Shown: positions 22,637 to 32,790 of the stretch, in pieces
Layout of the letters: each line of letters starts with the position of its first letter
How positions within the stretch are numbered: the stretch's first letter is position 1
NCBI GenBank assembly: GCA_014529385.2
Contig: CM043959.1
Coordinates: forward strand, 55,965,253-56,029,252
From: Adiantum capillus-veneris
Taxonomy: Eukaryota > Streptophyta > Polypodiopsida > Polypodiales > Pteridaceae
Direction: 5' to 3'
Length of the DNA: 64,000 nt
Notes under the pieces: generated by a model
Database searches by the model: none
The model's input: only the letters and a program-made list of their open reading frames with translations
What the model was told of the DNA's origin: nothing
Program-made: the position numbers and the translations under genes

Positions 22637-23776
22637 CTAACCTTTGTTGGTCATCAGTTCCTCTTTATACAATTGGTCACTAATGAGGGTATACCTATTC
22701 GCTTCGATTTGTAAAGCCTTTTGTCTGGCTTTAGACCAATCTCCTGGCAGCTCCTTATTAGTCAAATATTCCACAATAGCATGACTCCATGCGGGTGCTA
22801 CTGTCACTTGGTATAATGTGGCATAATCCACAGTGGTATTGGATGTGCAAAAGTCGCATTTCTTGATGTAATTAGCTACATCGCTTGCCATTCCTGGCCA
22901 ATACACTCCAAGTCTTCTTAATTGTTCATACATCATTTGATTTCCTCTATGGAATCCCCCTGTTTGTGTATGGGACTCCTCTAGATACGCTTCGTACTCC
23001 TCTGGGCCTATACACAACCTTAGAGTTTCATCGTTTCCATGATGGTACATTCTTCCCACAAGCATTGTGTAATTTCGTGCTTGTCTAACGTCTTCCACCG
23101 TGTGTTTGTCGTCAAGATTCATTCCATATGTCAGCAACGGAATAATTTTCTCTGACCATTTTGGTACCATCTCTATATTAAACAGGTATGCGTCTGGGAG
23201 ATCATCATCTACCCCGGTAGCTTTTTTGCCATGTAGTAATCGAGAAAGGTGGTCTGCTCTTTGATGAGTTTTTCCTTTCTTAACTACTACCGTAAAATCA
23301 AACTCCAGCAACACAATGAACCATCTTACAATTCGTCCTGTGTTACAAGGTTTGTTTACTAAGTACAAGAGTGCCTGATGATCCACAAAGAATGTGAATT
23401 TGTTAGCGAGTAAGTAATGCCAAAATTTCTTTACCGCATATATCATACCCAATCCTTCTCTTTCAGTGGTAGTATAATTCTTTTCTGCACTGTTGAGTTG
23501 TCTACTAGCATAACTGATTGGAAAATCCGTCTTACCCTCATCTGGTTGTGCTAATATACAGCCTATTGCAAATGCCAAAGCATCTAAATGTACATGGAAG
23601 ATCTTTGACCAATCTGGTGCTTTTAGAATTGGTGCAGATACCAGTGCCTCTTTTAGTTTCTGGAATGACTCCTCACATTCATTGGTCCAAATGAAGAGCG
23701 TGATTAGACTATACAAGGGTTTTGCTATTACATCGTACATGTAGATAAAACGTCGGTAGTATCCACAATGTCCCAT
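22637..23776 (-). pseudogene. RNase H and first integrase-type zinc-binding module
   Basis: In frame with the RT segment. RNase H motifs: HVHLDALAFAIGCIL, TTEREGLGMIYAVKKF, FFVDHQALLYLV and THQRADHLSRL. After a linker comes HTQTGGFHRGNQMMYEQLRR then YIKKCDFC (about 22975-22845), a full HHCC zinc motif as in integrase N-termini. The chain does not go on to the integrase core. It continues with AWSHAIVEYLTNKELPGDW, the kind of linker that normally precedes such a motif, and a second zinc module follows in the next feature. The reading frame ends at a TAG at 22637. Confidence 0.82.
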
Positions 23777-23791
23777 AAACGATTGTACCTC

Positions 23792-24838
23792 TCATGCAGT
23801 GTTTGGTCTTGGCAATTCTATGATCACCTTTACCTTGTCTTCATCAGTGGTAATTCCATTAGCCGACACTATGTGGCCTAAGATTTTACCTTGTCGTACC
23901 ATGAATACACATTTTTCTGGGTTGAGGCAAATCCTATACGTTCTGCATTTTTCGAATACCTTTCTAACATGATCTATATGGTCTTCTCTCAATAGAGAAT
24001 AGACACACAAGTCGTCCATGTAAATATCCAAGAATTTTCGCAAGTATTCTTTAAAAGCGTGTGTCATTAATCTCTGAAATGTGGCTGGAGCATTGGTCAA
24101 GCCAAATGGCATTACCCTAAACGCATATATGCCCCATTATGTTGCAAACGCTGTTTTGTATTGATCTTCTAGTTTGACCCCCAATTGGTTATAACCAGAG
24201 AATCCGTCCATAAAGCTATAGGTTTGCTTGCCTTCTACTCGTTCCAGGACGTGTTCAGTGATAGGAAGAGGGTAGTTGTCCCTTATTGTTGCTGTGTTTA
24301 CCTTCTTGAGATTCACACACACTCATAATTTCCCGTTTTTCTTGGGTACCACCACTATCGGGGACACCCAGTCAGTGTGCTCTATCTCATAAATAAATTC
24401 AGCCTCCATAAGTTTGTCTATCTTCTCTTTTATCCTTTTTGCGAATGTCTCATTATACGTGTATGGACGTTGTTTGCTTGGCTTTGCATCAGACTTCAGA
24501 GGGATTGAATGTTCACAAATGTTAGGATCCACTCCGTTCAAATCTTTGTACGACCATGCAAATACATCTCGAAATTCCTTAAGTGTTTTGATCAGTAAGT
24601 CCTCTTCTTCTCGACCTAGATCTATGGCAATGTAAGCAGGTCGAGGATTTTCTCCTGGCTCTGCTAAGTCTATTTTCTTGGCGTTCTCTGGCCCATCATA
24701 GGACTCATTTGATTTTGGCTCCCTCATTGGTTGCTGAACCACCAATCTTCTTTCTTGAATGGTGTACTTACAATAGTGAGGAGGTACATCTATCTTTTTA
24801 CTCCCATCACTAGCGTTCGTTCCATCGTTACTTTCCAT
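23792..24838 (-). pseudogene. Reverse transcriptase domain
   Basis: One frame interrupted by a TGA at 24323 (CGA to TGA in GKL-R-VCVNLKKVN), a stop at 24137 and another at 23792. Motifs in order: QRPYTYNETFAKRIKEKIDK, WVSPIVVVPKKNGKL, CVNLKKVN, SFMDGFSGYNQ, VMPFGLTNAPATFQRLM and the catalytic YMDDLCVYS (24024-24013), then LNPEKCVFMVRQGKILGHIVS. This is a standard Ty3/gypsy RT with both catalytic Asp residues kept. The preceding linker (AYIAIDLGREEEDLLI...FRDVFAWSY) is also typical. Confidence 0.92.
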
Positions 24839-24917
24839 TTCAGTTGTCTATACATTTTTAATTTTTTGTTTCAACTCATTGTATCTCGTTTTCCGTTCAA
24901 TTTTCGTCATAATTGGA

Positions 24918-25961
24918 CTACCACAGACATTCAGTTTTTCTGTTGTAACTCTTTTTTTTTGCTTTGCTGGTTTTCTTAGGTTTCAATAGTCTAGACTTAA
25001 ATCCTGAGTCTTCAACAACCTTAAGAAATCTTCCTGACACTTTATCCTTAGCACAATCAACAGCATGAATGTTCATAAGGAAATGTGTCTTACCCTTAAA
25101 CTCCGGCATGGGTCTCAGCCTGGTTGGTGGACTGATATGGTGTCGTTTACTCTTGTATCTTTTTTGGCGTCTCTCACTTTGGTTTGGGAAATTGTAGAAG
25201 ACATCATTGTCTTGATCTTGATTGTCGTCTCCCTCTGTATTTTCCGACTTCTCGTCATCCGCGTTATCCTTGTTTTCACTTTGATAAGAAGAATCATAAA
25301 ATTCTTCTCCCTCCTGCTTGATTTCTTTAGTGGGGATGTCCACATAGCCCACTATCTTAAGCTCAAGTTTCGTTTCTGCTTTATTGATCCTCATATTCTC
25401 AGTACCTCCATCGTTCTCGTCCTCCTCCACAATTTTGCTCAACATGTAGTATGGTATGATATCGTAGCCATTCTCATCACAAAATTTGGTGGGAGTGACT
25501 TCATTGACACATACATCCAATGTAGCAAAAATTTGAGACCATTCTAGGGGTTCGAGCTTCTCTTCAGGAAAAGGTTCTCGTATATATGCATCGTCTTCCA
25601 AGACCCTCTGTAGTGTCCTTTCATTGTGGTCAAATTCACTACATTGAGATGCCCCACATATCCATATCTCCTTTTTCTTACAAAGCCATGCTGGGACTTC
25701 TGATCCACTAATGGTGGCTGAGTCAAATTCTTCCACAGGGGTTCTCGTGACATCATGGTAGCTATGATTTTTCATGTTTACGCGTGTAGTAGTTTCAGCA
25801 TGTCTTAGATACAAATAATCATACCCCCAGTCCTGTACCATTTTGAGTTGCCTCATGAATAGCCTACCATATCTCCTTTTTCTTACAAAGCCATGCTGGG
25901 ACTTTTGATCCACTAATGGTGGCTGAGTCAAATTCTTCCACAAGGGTTCTCGTGACATCAT
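24918..25961 (-). pseudogene. Polyprotein linker between protease and RT, with internal tandem duplication
   Basis: An acidic, low-complexity linker (EEFYDSSYQSENKDNADDEK, later SKRHHISPPTRLRPMPEFKG) joining the protease to RT in sense order. The N-terminal part repeats a block seen just upstream: LFMRQLKMVQDWGYDYLYLR occurs after an interruption that duplicates about 200 bp (25665-26063). The duplication shifted the frame and added stops. No enzymatic motif is present. Confidence 0.7.
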
Positions 25962-26031
25962 GGTAGCTATGATTTTTCATGTTTACGCATTTAGTAGTTT
26001 CAGCATGTCTTAGATACAAATAATCATACCC

Positions 26032-27228
26032 TCAGTCCTGTACCATTTTGAGTTGCCTCATGAACGACCTACCAAGGATAATTTCATAGTTGTTCTTCTT
26101 GCCGAAATCTACTATGGCAAAGGTATGTTCGTACTCTATGCCACAGGAAGATACCACAATTGCCTCAAGAAATTCTATAGGCCTTTCTATGTGCCCATCC
26201 GCCAGTTGCAATTTCATTCTAGTTGTTCGTATTGCTGGTTTTCCCCATTTTTCCCATAGCATTTTGGTCGCAATGGCAATGCCAGATCCACTATCAAGTA
26301 TTGCCTTAGTCTCTATGCCGTTATAATCAACTGGTAGGGTTGTGTTGCCGTCTTCACCTTCATAATACTCTCCTACCTTGTTGAGTGGCACTGGTCTAGT
26401 GTTGACTCTCTTCGGTTCTGTGTCATTAAGCTCGGTTTCGAAGAACTTAAGAGGTCTCCTTATGCCAAAATTTTCAAGACATTTTCCCACTTCCGTCCAC
26501 ATGCTTGGCCTAATTTTTAACAATTCTGCCAATGTGATTGTACACTTGACCGGAGTGGTCAACAAGTCTGTTAGGATTTTAGTGTCCAATTGATTTGACC
26601 CGCCTATTCTTTGAGAAGGTACTCTTCAAATTTTTGACCTTGCCTCATAGTCCCCCATATGTGATGGCAAAGTTCTGAGTGATTCTGGTCTGCTATCTTC
26701 GGATGCAACTGAACCATTATCCCCTTGAAATGATTTAACGTCTAAATCCCATGGAGGCTTATTCAAGTTCAACTCCGAGAAAGGCGCCGACTCGACTGTT
26801 TTTGTCTCATATTTTTCTTGAGATTTTCGCACCGTTTCCCATAGCTCTTCAGGCCAATTTTCTTCCACAATAGGGGAATATGGTGAAAAATCTTTCAGTG
26901 ATTCATCAGTGCTATTAGGCACGTCTCTTGCATCCTCTACATCTGGCAAGGATTTAACGTTTTCTATCTTGTCGGGTATCCTTTGTTCGATTTTGTGAGG
27001 TGTTTCATTGTTTGGTAGTTTGATTACTCTATCTCCCGCTTCCATAGGTGGAGGCTCCAGTAAAGCTTGTGCAGTTTCAATCAGTTGTTTGCACATCTCT
27101 AGTCTCTGTTTTTCTATCTCTGGATATGGATATGTCATCCACCTTTGCTCTAGAGTCTGTTTGTTCTTCAATCTTGCTTCGTATGCTTGCAAGATTACAT
27201 CTAAGGGTTCATTGATCTTATCTACCAA
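26032..27228 (-). pseudogene. Gag-protease spacer and first retropepsin
   Basis: Segment 27228-26626 is a charged spacer ending RTLPSHMGDYEARSKI; a related spacer occurs at 50076-50303. After a stop at 26626 the same frame goes on through TITLAELLKIRPSMW to the aspartic protease: AILDSGSGIAIATKMLW with the DSG catalytic triad at 26295-26287, then EYEHTFAIVDF and YEIILGRSFMRQL (the hydrophobic-hydrophobic-Gly signature). This is the retropepsin in the usual Ty3/gypsy position. Confidence 0.8.
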
Positions 27229-27342
27229 TACCGACCCTCTTGAGCTTCCACTTCTTGGTGCCTCTGTTGATTTTAGAGAGTCGGACTCTCTTTGCTGTTT
27301 AAGTTGCTCTCGAGCTATCGTTAGCTCAGCTTCTACATCTTT

Positions 27343-28277
27343 TTATTTTCGCTCACGTCTAGCTTTCATTTCCGCTCTTCGTTCTTTCCAAGGATTATCA
27401 CGACTGACGCTAGACTTGTCAGTCTTGATTTCTTCTTGATTTTCATCGTTACTCTTGGGCTGATTGTCATTTTTCCTTGCTTGGGATCTCGTCAAGACCT
27501 TAACAGGAATCGGAGTTTCGTTTTCTGACCCTCCACTGGAAGGCAGCGCTCTCAGCATATTCAAGGTAGTTTTTGCTCCTTTTCTCGGGTTTTTAGGGCA
27601 ATCAGGGATCAAGTGAGTAATTCCACACTCCGTGCAATATGCGTTGACCCTAATGATTTTGTCATGAGGGCAGTCCCTCAGGCAACGGTCTCCTCCACAC
27701 TTGTAGCATGGTCCTTTAGGCTGTTGAGGTGCTCCTGGAGCTCCTCTTTGTTGGTGTACAATTCTTTGCCCGCTCATGCCTCCGTTGGCTATGAACAACA
27801 GTGTTCTTTCATCCAAGCTATATCGTCCTTCTCCCGCTGCCTGTGCACCAGTTGGTGGTCCTGTATTTCCTATCGTGCTGCATGGTTCTGGTGTAGAGGG
27901 TTCTTCCGATGGATAATAGACAGAGCTCGCTGCATATCCATTGGGCTCATCGTAGTATGCATGCATAGATACCAAAGCCTTCCCATTCGACTCAGTTACT
28001 GTGGGTGTGTATCTTATGCCGACTGGTCGTAATCCTGGTAGGGGTGGTTGTTGTCCCAACACTGGTTGTGGTCTTTTTACACCTACAGGTCCTGGTAGGT
28101 TGCCTGTCTGATATCTAGGCATCGGTGGGATTTGAGGGGATGTCGCTTGAGCTTCGGAGTATATGGTCGTTCTCTCACATATCCCTTGTTATAATAACAC
28201 TCCTCCGTCCCATGGTTTGTCCATTTTTGTTCAATCGCACACCATTTTGGTTGTTTAGATTGTGGTTTGGAATACAA
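27343..28277 (-). pseudogene. Gag C-terminal region with two short zinc knuckles
   Basis: A frameshift near 28160 links the end of the gag domain to a Pro/Gly-rich segment. Two knuckle-like motifs follow: CYKCGGDRCLRDCP and CTECGITHLIPDCP. Both have three residues, not four, between the second Cys and the His position (CX2CX3HX4C), and the first has Arg instead of His. A basic tail (KERRAEMKARRERK) ends at a TAA at 27343; the frame stays open beyond it into the protease spacer. Confidence 0.78.
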
Positions 28278-28286
28278 GTTAATATT

Positions 28287-30203
28287 TTAAAGCACTTCCT
28301 CTACAATCTGCTCTTGGCTCACCGCTACTTCTCCTTTCAGTGTTGTCTTAGCAGACTTGCTTCCGCTTTGTTGCGAGGAAGAATCATCATCAAGATCCTT
28401 GAACTCACCCTCTTTGTAGACCGCACAATTGTCCACAAGGTATAGAGATTCCTTGGTTAAATCATTCAACGTCGTGCTCCTTTTCATATGTAAGTCCTTT
28501 TGAAGATCTGCATTCCTTAGTCCTTGAATAAATATAAGCATAAGTCTGGACTGAGTTGGTAGTTCTTCAATGGGGAAGAACTTAACATATCTTTTTAATC
28601 GGAGGGCTGCCTTTCGCACAGACTCTTCATCTTTCTGTTTGAATTTATGGATTTGTGAGACTGTATTATGAGCTATTCCCCTTTGTGAGAATTCCTCGAT
28701 AAACTCGTCAAACACTTCCTCCATAGACTCAAAGTTCTTTCGCTCCACAGAGTCAAACCATGTAGCAGCATCATCCTCTAAGGTTAAACCAAATCCTGCA
28801 AATTGGGTAGGAAAGTCTAACACCTCTTCAGCTCTAATTACACGCACAAAGGATGCTACATGATCTCTCAGATCCCTGCTTCCTGTATATTTCTTGTTTA
28901 CCCATTTCTGCACTTGAGAAGGTCTAATTCTACGATGGTCTACAAATCTCATCATGGGATCTCCCCGTCCTAGTCGATATACCTCCTCTGGTCTTTTGTA
29001 GTAGCCAGGTTCCTCTCCCAATGGTGCTCCTAATCCATAATTTCTAACAATTCTCGCGAGAGATGGTTCATCTCTCCGAACTCGTTCTCGGGGTGTTCTT
29101 CCAGGCTCAGTTGACCCCTGAGTCTTTGGCTTACTCTCTCCTTGATACTGTGCATAGAGTGGTGGTTCTTGTAAATCCCTTAACCCTCATGCGGTTTGAT
29201 AACCCTCTCGGGTTCGGTCTTGTTCTAATGTAGCACTCTATCGAAGCCATGCCTGCAATGATGGCTGAGTAGCTGGTTGATCCTGGTAGTTGGACGTTGG
29301 TTGTCGGGTAGAATGTGAGGTAGCGTCATACTCTTCTGAAAAGGGATTTGTCGACTTGCTAGGGGTGTAGGTGGCTCTTGGTACTTCGTCGGGGCCATAG
29401 GTCGATGCTCCCAGAACTGTTTCCTTTTCAACCTCTTCTGGGAGAATACGTTTGTATTCTCGCCCGTATCTGTCAACAAAAACAATATCCTTCCCCATAA
29501 CAGTTTCATAAGAAAATAAGTAAAGAACCTTGTCTTTGCTTAATTCGTTTGGGTAGGGTTCCTTCCATCGAAAGTAAGAGACTATTCCCTCGCTTTCATG
29601 CTTGTAAATCCCTACATTCTCATTATAGGTTGGGACCCTGGTTGTTTTCTTATCATACATAAAAAGCCCTCCAGGTCGATCAATGTTAGGAGGCAGTTCT
29701 TGGGTTTTTGAAACCATTTTCCCTTTTGCCACGTTATCCCCATATCTATTGTAATCCTCAAGGTTACTCACTATCAGATAGTGGTTCCCCTTTTCGTCTC
29801 AGAATCTGTCTCCGTCATCATAGACTCGAATTATCTCTGGTCTCTGAGCTGGTCTTTCTTCAATACAAATACACTTGCGTCCCCGATAGTCAGAATAAAC
29901 TAAGGCTCCCCTCGAGTTAGTTCCTTCCAAGACGATTATAGTGAACTTGGTTTTGTTTAAAGGATGTAGGGATATGCTCCCCCCTGGCATTGGTCCTTCA
30001 CCGTTGAAACCTCCTGGCTGTTGACTCCCCATCATGAAGAAGGACTTTTTCGACGAAGTGTCAGTATCACTACCCTCTTCAATGATTGGCGCTAATGGGT
30101 CTAGTCTCGTCTGAGTTACACTCTCTTTGGTGGACGTGGTGCTTACTTGACTTTTGACACTTTTAGCTCCCGACTTAACAAAGGCTCCTGACCTTAAATA
30201 CAT
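28287..30203 (-). pseudogene. Gag protein of the 25-kb gypsy element
   Basis: The ATG at 30203 starts MYLRSGAFVKSG. One frame runs down to 28287 with stops at 29799 (TGA, probably a former TGG), 29238 (TAG) and one more before 29021. The N-terminal 320 residues include a compact segment (VLEGTNSRGALVYSDYRGRK, later DIVFVDRYGREYKRILPEE). The C-terminal part is a retrotransposon gag (capsid) domain with ATWFDSVERKNFESMEEVFD and EFSQRGIAHN, helices and QSRLMLIFIQGL. It would form the particle shell. It is followed by the zinc-knuckle part in another frame. Confidence 0.82.
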
Positions 30204-31845
30204 AAGAATGAAAGTTGGGTTGGCAAACTTAAAGCTTACCTGGACTCCTTCTTCCTGTGTGGCTTTGTGATGATCTCCTTCTAGGATCTACACAAGGATG
30301 GTTAGTCTGTTCACAAGGGTTTTCCCTGAATTACCAAAAAATCTTTCAAGTATATACAGCAACCACTTAGTCAGTCTTCTGGTGGTCCAATTTCAAATAT
30401 GAAATGATGGCTGGGATCTATATAGAGAGTATGTCCTAGCAGTATAGTCACAAATTGCAAAATGTGTCTGAATCACTACTTTCTTAGTCTATCACGATAG
30501 ACTGACAATTTTCTCAGCACAAGTCAATTCAAAATTGTGACTTTACCCTTGAGTTCCTGTTACCCTCTATAGCATATCCCTCAAGTTTTATGAAGTTTGG
30601 ACACTTGGGTTGGGTTTTGGTCCCATTTTAGTATTTTAGTCAGAGCTTGATTCTCTATCTTAACCTCAGATTGACCTTCAGTGATCTAAATGCCTTGAAT
30701 TTTGGTGTGTCTGTTATATAGGCCCTGATAAAGCTCTCCCTAGGGGAAATTTGAAAGAAAAGTTCCCTAGCAGCAGTTTCCCTGGTCTATCGCGATAGAC
30801 TTGGCATTTTCTCCTTTTTTTTGCATTTTTCTCAAGTTTTCTCCACAGTTGGTTCACCCTCCCCTTGTGTAGTGCATTGACCAATTTTGGCACTGTTTGG
30901 ACATTTGGTCAAAGACTTCTTGCCCTTGTCTCTAAATTCAGACTCTAAACACCAGTTTTGAAGTTTTGTGGTCAAGATGGTGTTCAATTTCACTCAATTT
31001 TTGTGAGTACCCTTGTATTGATCTGTTAAACCTGTGGTATAAAGGTTTTTTCCTTGTTTCTAGTCAATCACCACCTTCATCAGTCTATCGCGATAGACTA
31101 GGCAGAGAGCAATGGGGATTTAATTTTTTGTCTGTTTTTGCATAGTCTTGTTCCCTGTGCCCATATAAGTCTATTCCCCAAGTTTTATGAAGTTTGGACT
31201 TATTTTGACCTTAAACTCAAGCACTTCACAAATTTCACTTTTCTCTGACAATTCACAACTCCATTGCACTTGAAGTGATGCAAATTTGATGACACTTCAT
31301 CTTAAACTTGTGAACATCAGTCGTACCTCATGACACAGTCAGTTTACCCTAGGCTAATGGTTATATCTCTTCTTGGACTCTTTAGGTTCACTTAGTGTTT
31401 CCTTATGAAAATGACTTGTTTCTTTTTTGTTGGTTTTAGTCGTAATTTTTATGTTTTCTCGAGTGTTGGATCATAAATTTCAATGTCGACTCTTTTCACC
31501 CTCTTCAAGGGTATATGGGGTGGGTTTTGCTTTCAAGGCAAGCAAACAGCCTTATTGTTTCTTCTTTTTTGTTTGTTTTTTGCGTTTTTACAGCGTTTTT
31601 CTACTCTATTTCCTCACAAGTATAACAAGCACTCAAAACCAAAAACCATAACTCCACATTATCCTACTTAACTAAATCTAACTAGTCGCAGACCCTCGGC
31701 AAGACACAGGCTTCCTCGCTATCCACTAGACCTCAGGACACTCTATCCTGGATCTTGTTCTAAAAGTTTAAGCTCTCTCTAGTCAAAACTAAAGTAAGCT
31801 AACCATCACACGAGTGACGTAGATCTCCCTACTTAAGGTCTTGTG
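30204..31845. other. 5' leader of the gypsy element
   Basis: About 1.6 kb of non-coding sequence between the primer site and gag. It contains array 2 of the palindrome-bearing repeats; the T-rich stretch near 31430-31650 shows only spurious open frames. A leader of this size would be expected to carry packaging signals or an intron; none can be named from the sequence. Confidence 0.7.
30480..31180. repeat. Palindrome-bearing diverged tandem repeats, array 2
   Basis: Palindromes lie at 30486-30503 (centre CACG), 30785-30800 and 31082-31099, spaced 298 and 298 bp. At a constant distance of about 86 bp after each lies a TTTGGAC phrase (AAGTTTTATGAAGTTTGGAC after the first and third). The repeat unit is shared with array 1 and is otherwise strongly diverged. 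Confidence 0.82.
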
Positions 31846-31863
31846 TCCCCTGCAGCGGCGCCA
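31846..31863 (-). promoter_or_regulatory. Primer-binding site, tRNA-Asp type
   Basis: The plus strand TCCCCTGCAGCGGCGCCA matches the 3' end of plant tRNA-Asp(GUC) at 16 of 18 positions, so the minus (sense) strand is complementary to it. One base separates it from the 5' LTR. This fixes the element's orientation independently of the coding regions. Confidence 0.8.
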
Positions 31864-31864
31864 A

Positions 31865-32785
31865 TGTTTTAGGGCTTGACTACTCCCCTATTCATACTCA
31901 AGAGCATGACACAGACAACATACTTATCATCTGATGATACGACTAACCCGTAGGTGCACGTAGGCAATCTCGTTAGCTTGTCAGGTTGAGACCAATCTAC
32001 ACATACGCACTTTTATGATGCATCAATCATTAACTCTGGTAGAATACAACCCACTCTATCCCTAAACGCTCATAACACCATTTACACTTCCAATGAACTC
32101 GGAATCGCATCAAACTTACTAGGCACCATCCTCTCACTAGGATATACTTACCTATAAGTCTAATCTCACCAGATTTGAATCCTAGTTATCTCGAATACAG
32201 TCACGATAGACTAACAAGTCATAATCCAAAAGTGGGTGAAACTTAAGTTTATGAGTATCTATGTGTAGCTAATCTCTTTCTCATTCCATAAAGCACCTGA
32301 TTGTTGAAAACAGACACTGTTTGTGCTACTTACAAGCAAAACAAGCTCGAGGAAGGATCGATCGCGAACAACTTGAAAATGTGAATGCGTGGCGTGGGCG
32401 CGTAGCTCTCGGAGAGACTACCGCGATGGTGTAGTCACGTCGTGAATCCGGTGAGGGAGAAGCGCGTGGCGAAGAGGATAAGACACACACTCTCTCCCTC
32501 CCTCTCTCTGGCTCGTACGACACAGAATTAATGTTCAAAATGTTCTTCAAAAATGGTTCTAAGGTGACTTTTATACTTTAGTCACCTTAGCTCAAAAATG
32601 TACATGGGGTTCTCTTACTCATTATTACAAAGTGTGAACAAATCTGAGTCCTGACTAACTGATTAATCTTTACATAACTTAGACGAATGGATCAAAATGA
32701 TAAGACGTCTTTGACATAAAATGGGAATTTGATATGCTTTACAAGATGGGCTCATTACAACAGTTGGACAAATGGGGCTCCAACA
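31865..32785 (-). repeat. 5' LTR of the 25-kb gypsy element
   Basis: It starts TGTTTTAGGG and ends GGGGCTCCAACA, and pairs with 7348-8268. It carries AGTCACGATAGACT near 32199-32212, a degenerate form of the element's palindrome. Differences from the partner are mostly C/T and G/A transitions. Confidence 0.93.
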
Positions 32786-32790
32786 GTTAT

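Larger units (their letters stand above)
7348..32785 (-). mobile_element. 25.4-kb Ty3/gypsy LTR retrotransposon, complete but inactive
   Basis: It is bounded by two 921-bp direct repeats (7348-8268 and 31865-32785), both starting TG and ending CA or TA, and flanked by 5-bp target copies GTTGT (7343-7347) and GTTAT (32786-32790). The primer site lies next to the right LTR and the polypurine tract next to the left LTR, so sense is the minus strand. Coding order is gag, retropepsin, RT, RNase H, two zinc modules, integrase (Ty3/gypsy order), then a second retropepsin-like domain and a coiled-coil extra ORF. The large leader and the extra 3' ORF resemble Tat/Ogre-type giants, but I cannot place the lineage. 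By hand count the LTRs differ at about 35 sites, mostly transitions, so the insertion is not recent. A 5.7-kb secondary insertion accounts for part of the length. Confidence 0.9.

Noticed and set aside
25065-25547. 160-codon hydrophobic plus-strand frame
   Set aside because: Antisense shadow of the acidic polyprotein linker; its hydrophobicity comes from complementing Glu/Asp/Lys codons.
27008-28032. Plus-strand frames opposite gag
   Set aside because: Antisense shadows of the gag zinc-knuckle region and spacer.
17688-31099. Palindromic repeats as a possible CRISPR array
   Set aside because: Only three or four copies per array, spacing near 300 bp, diverged inter-repeat sequence, eukaryotic retroelement context and no cas genes.
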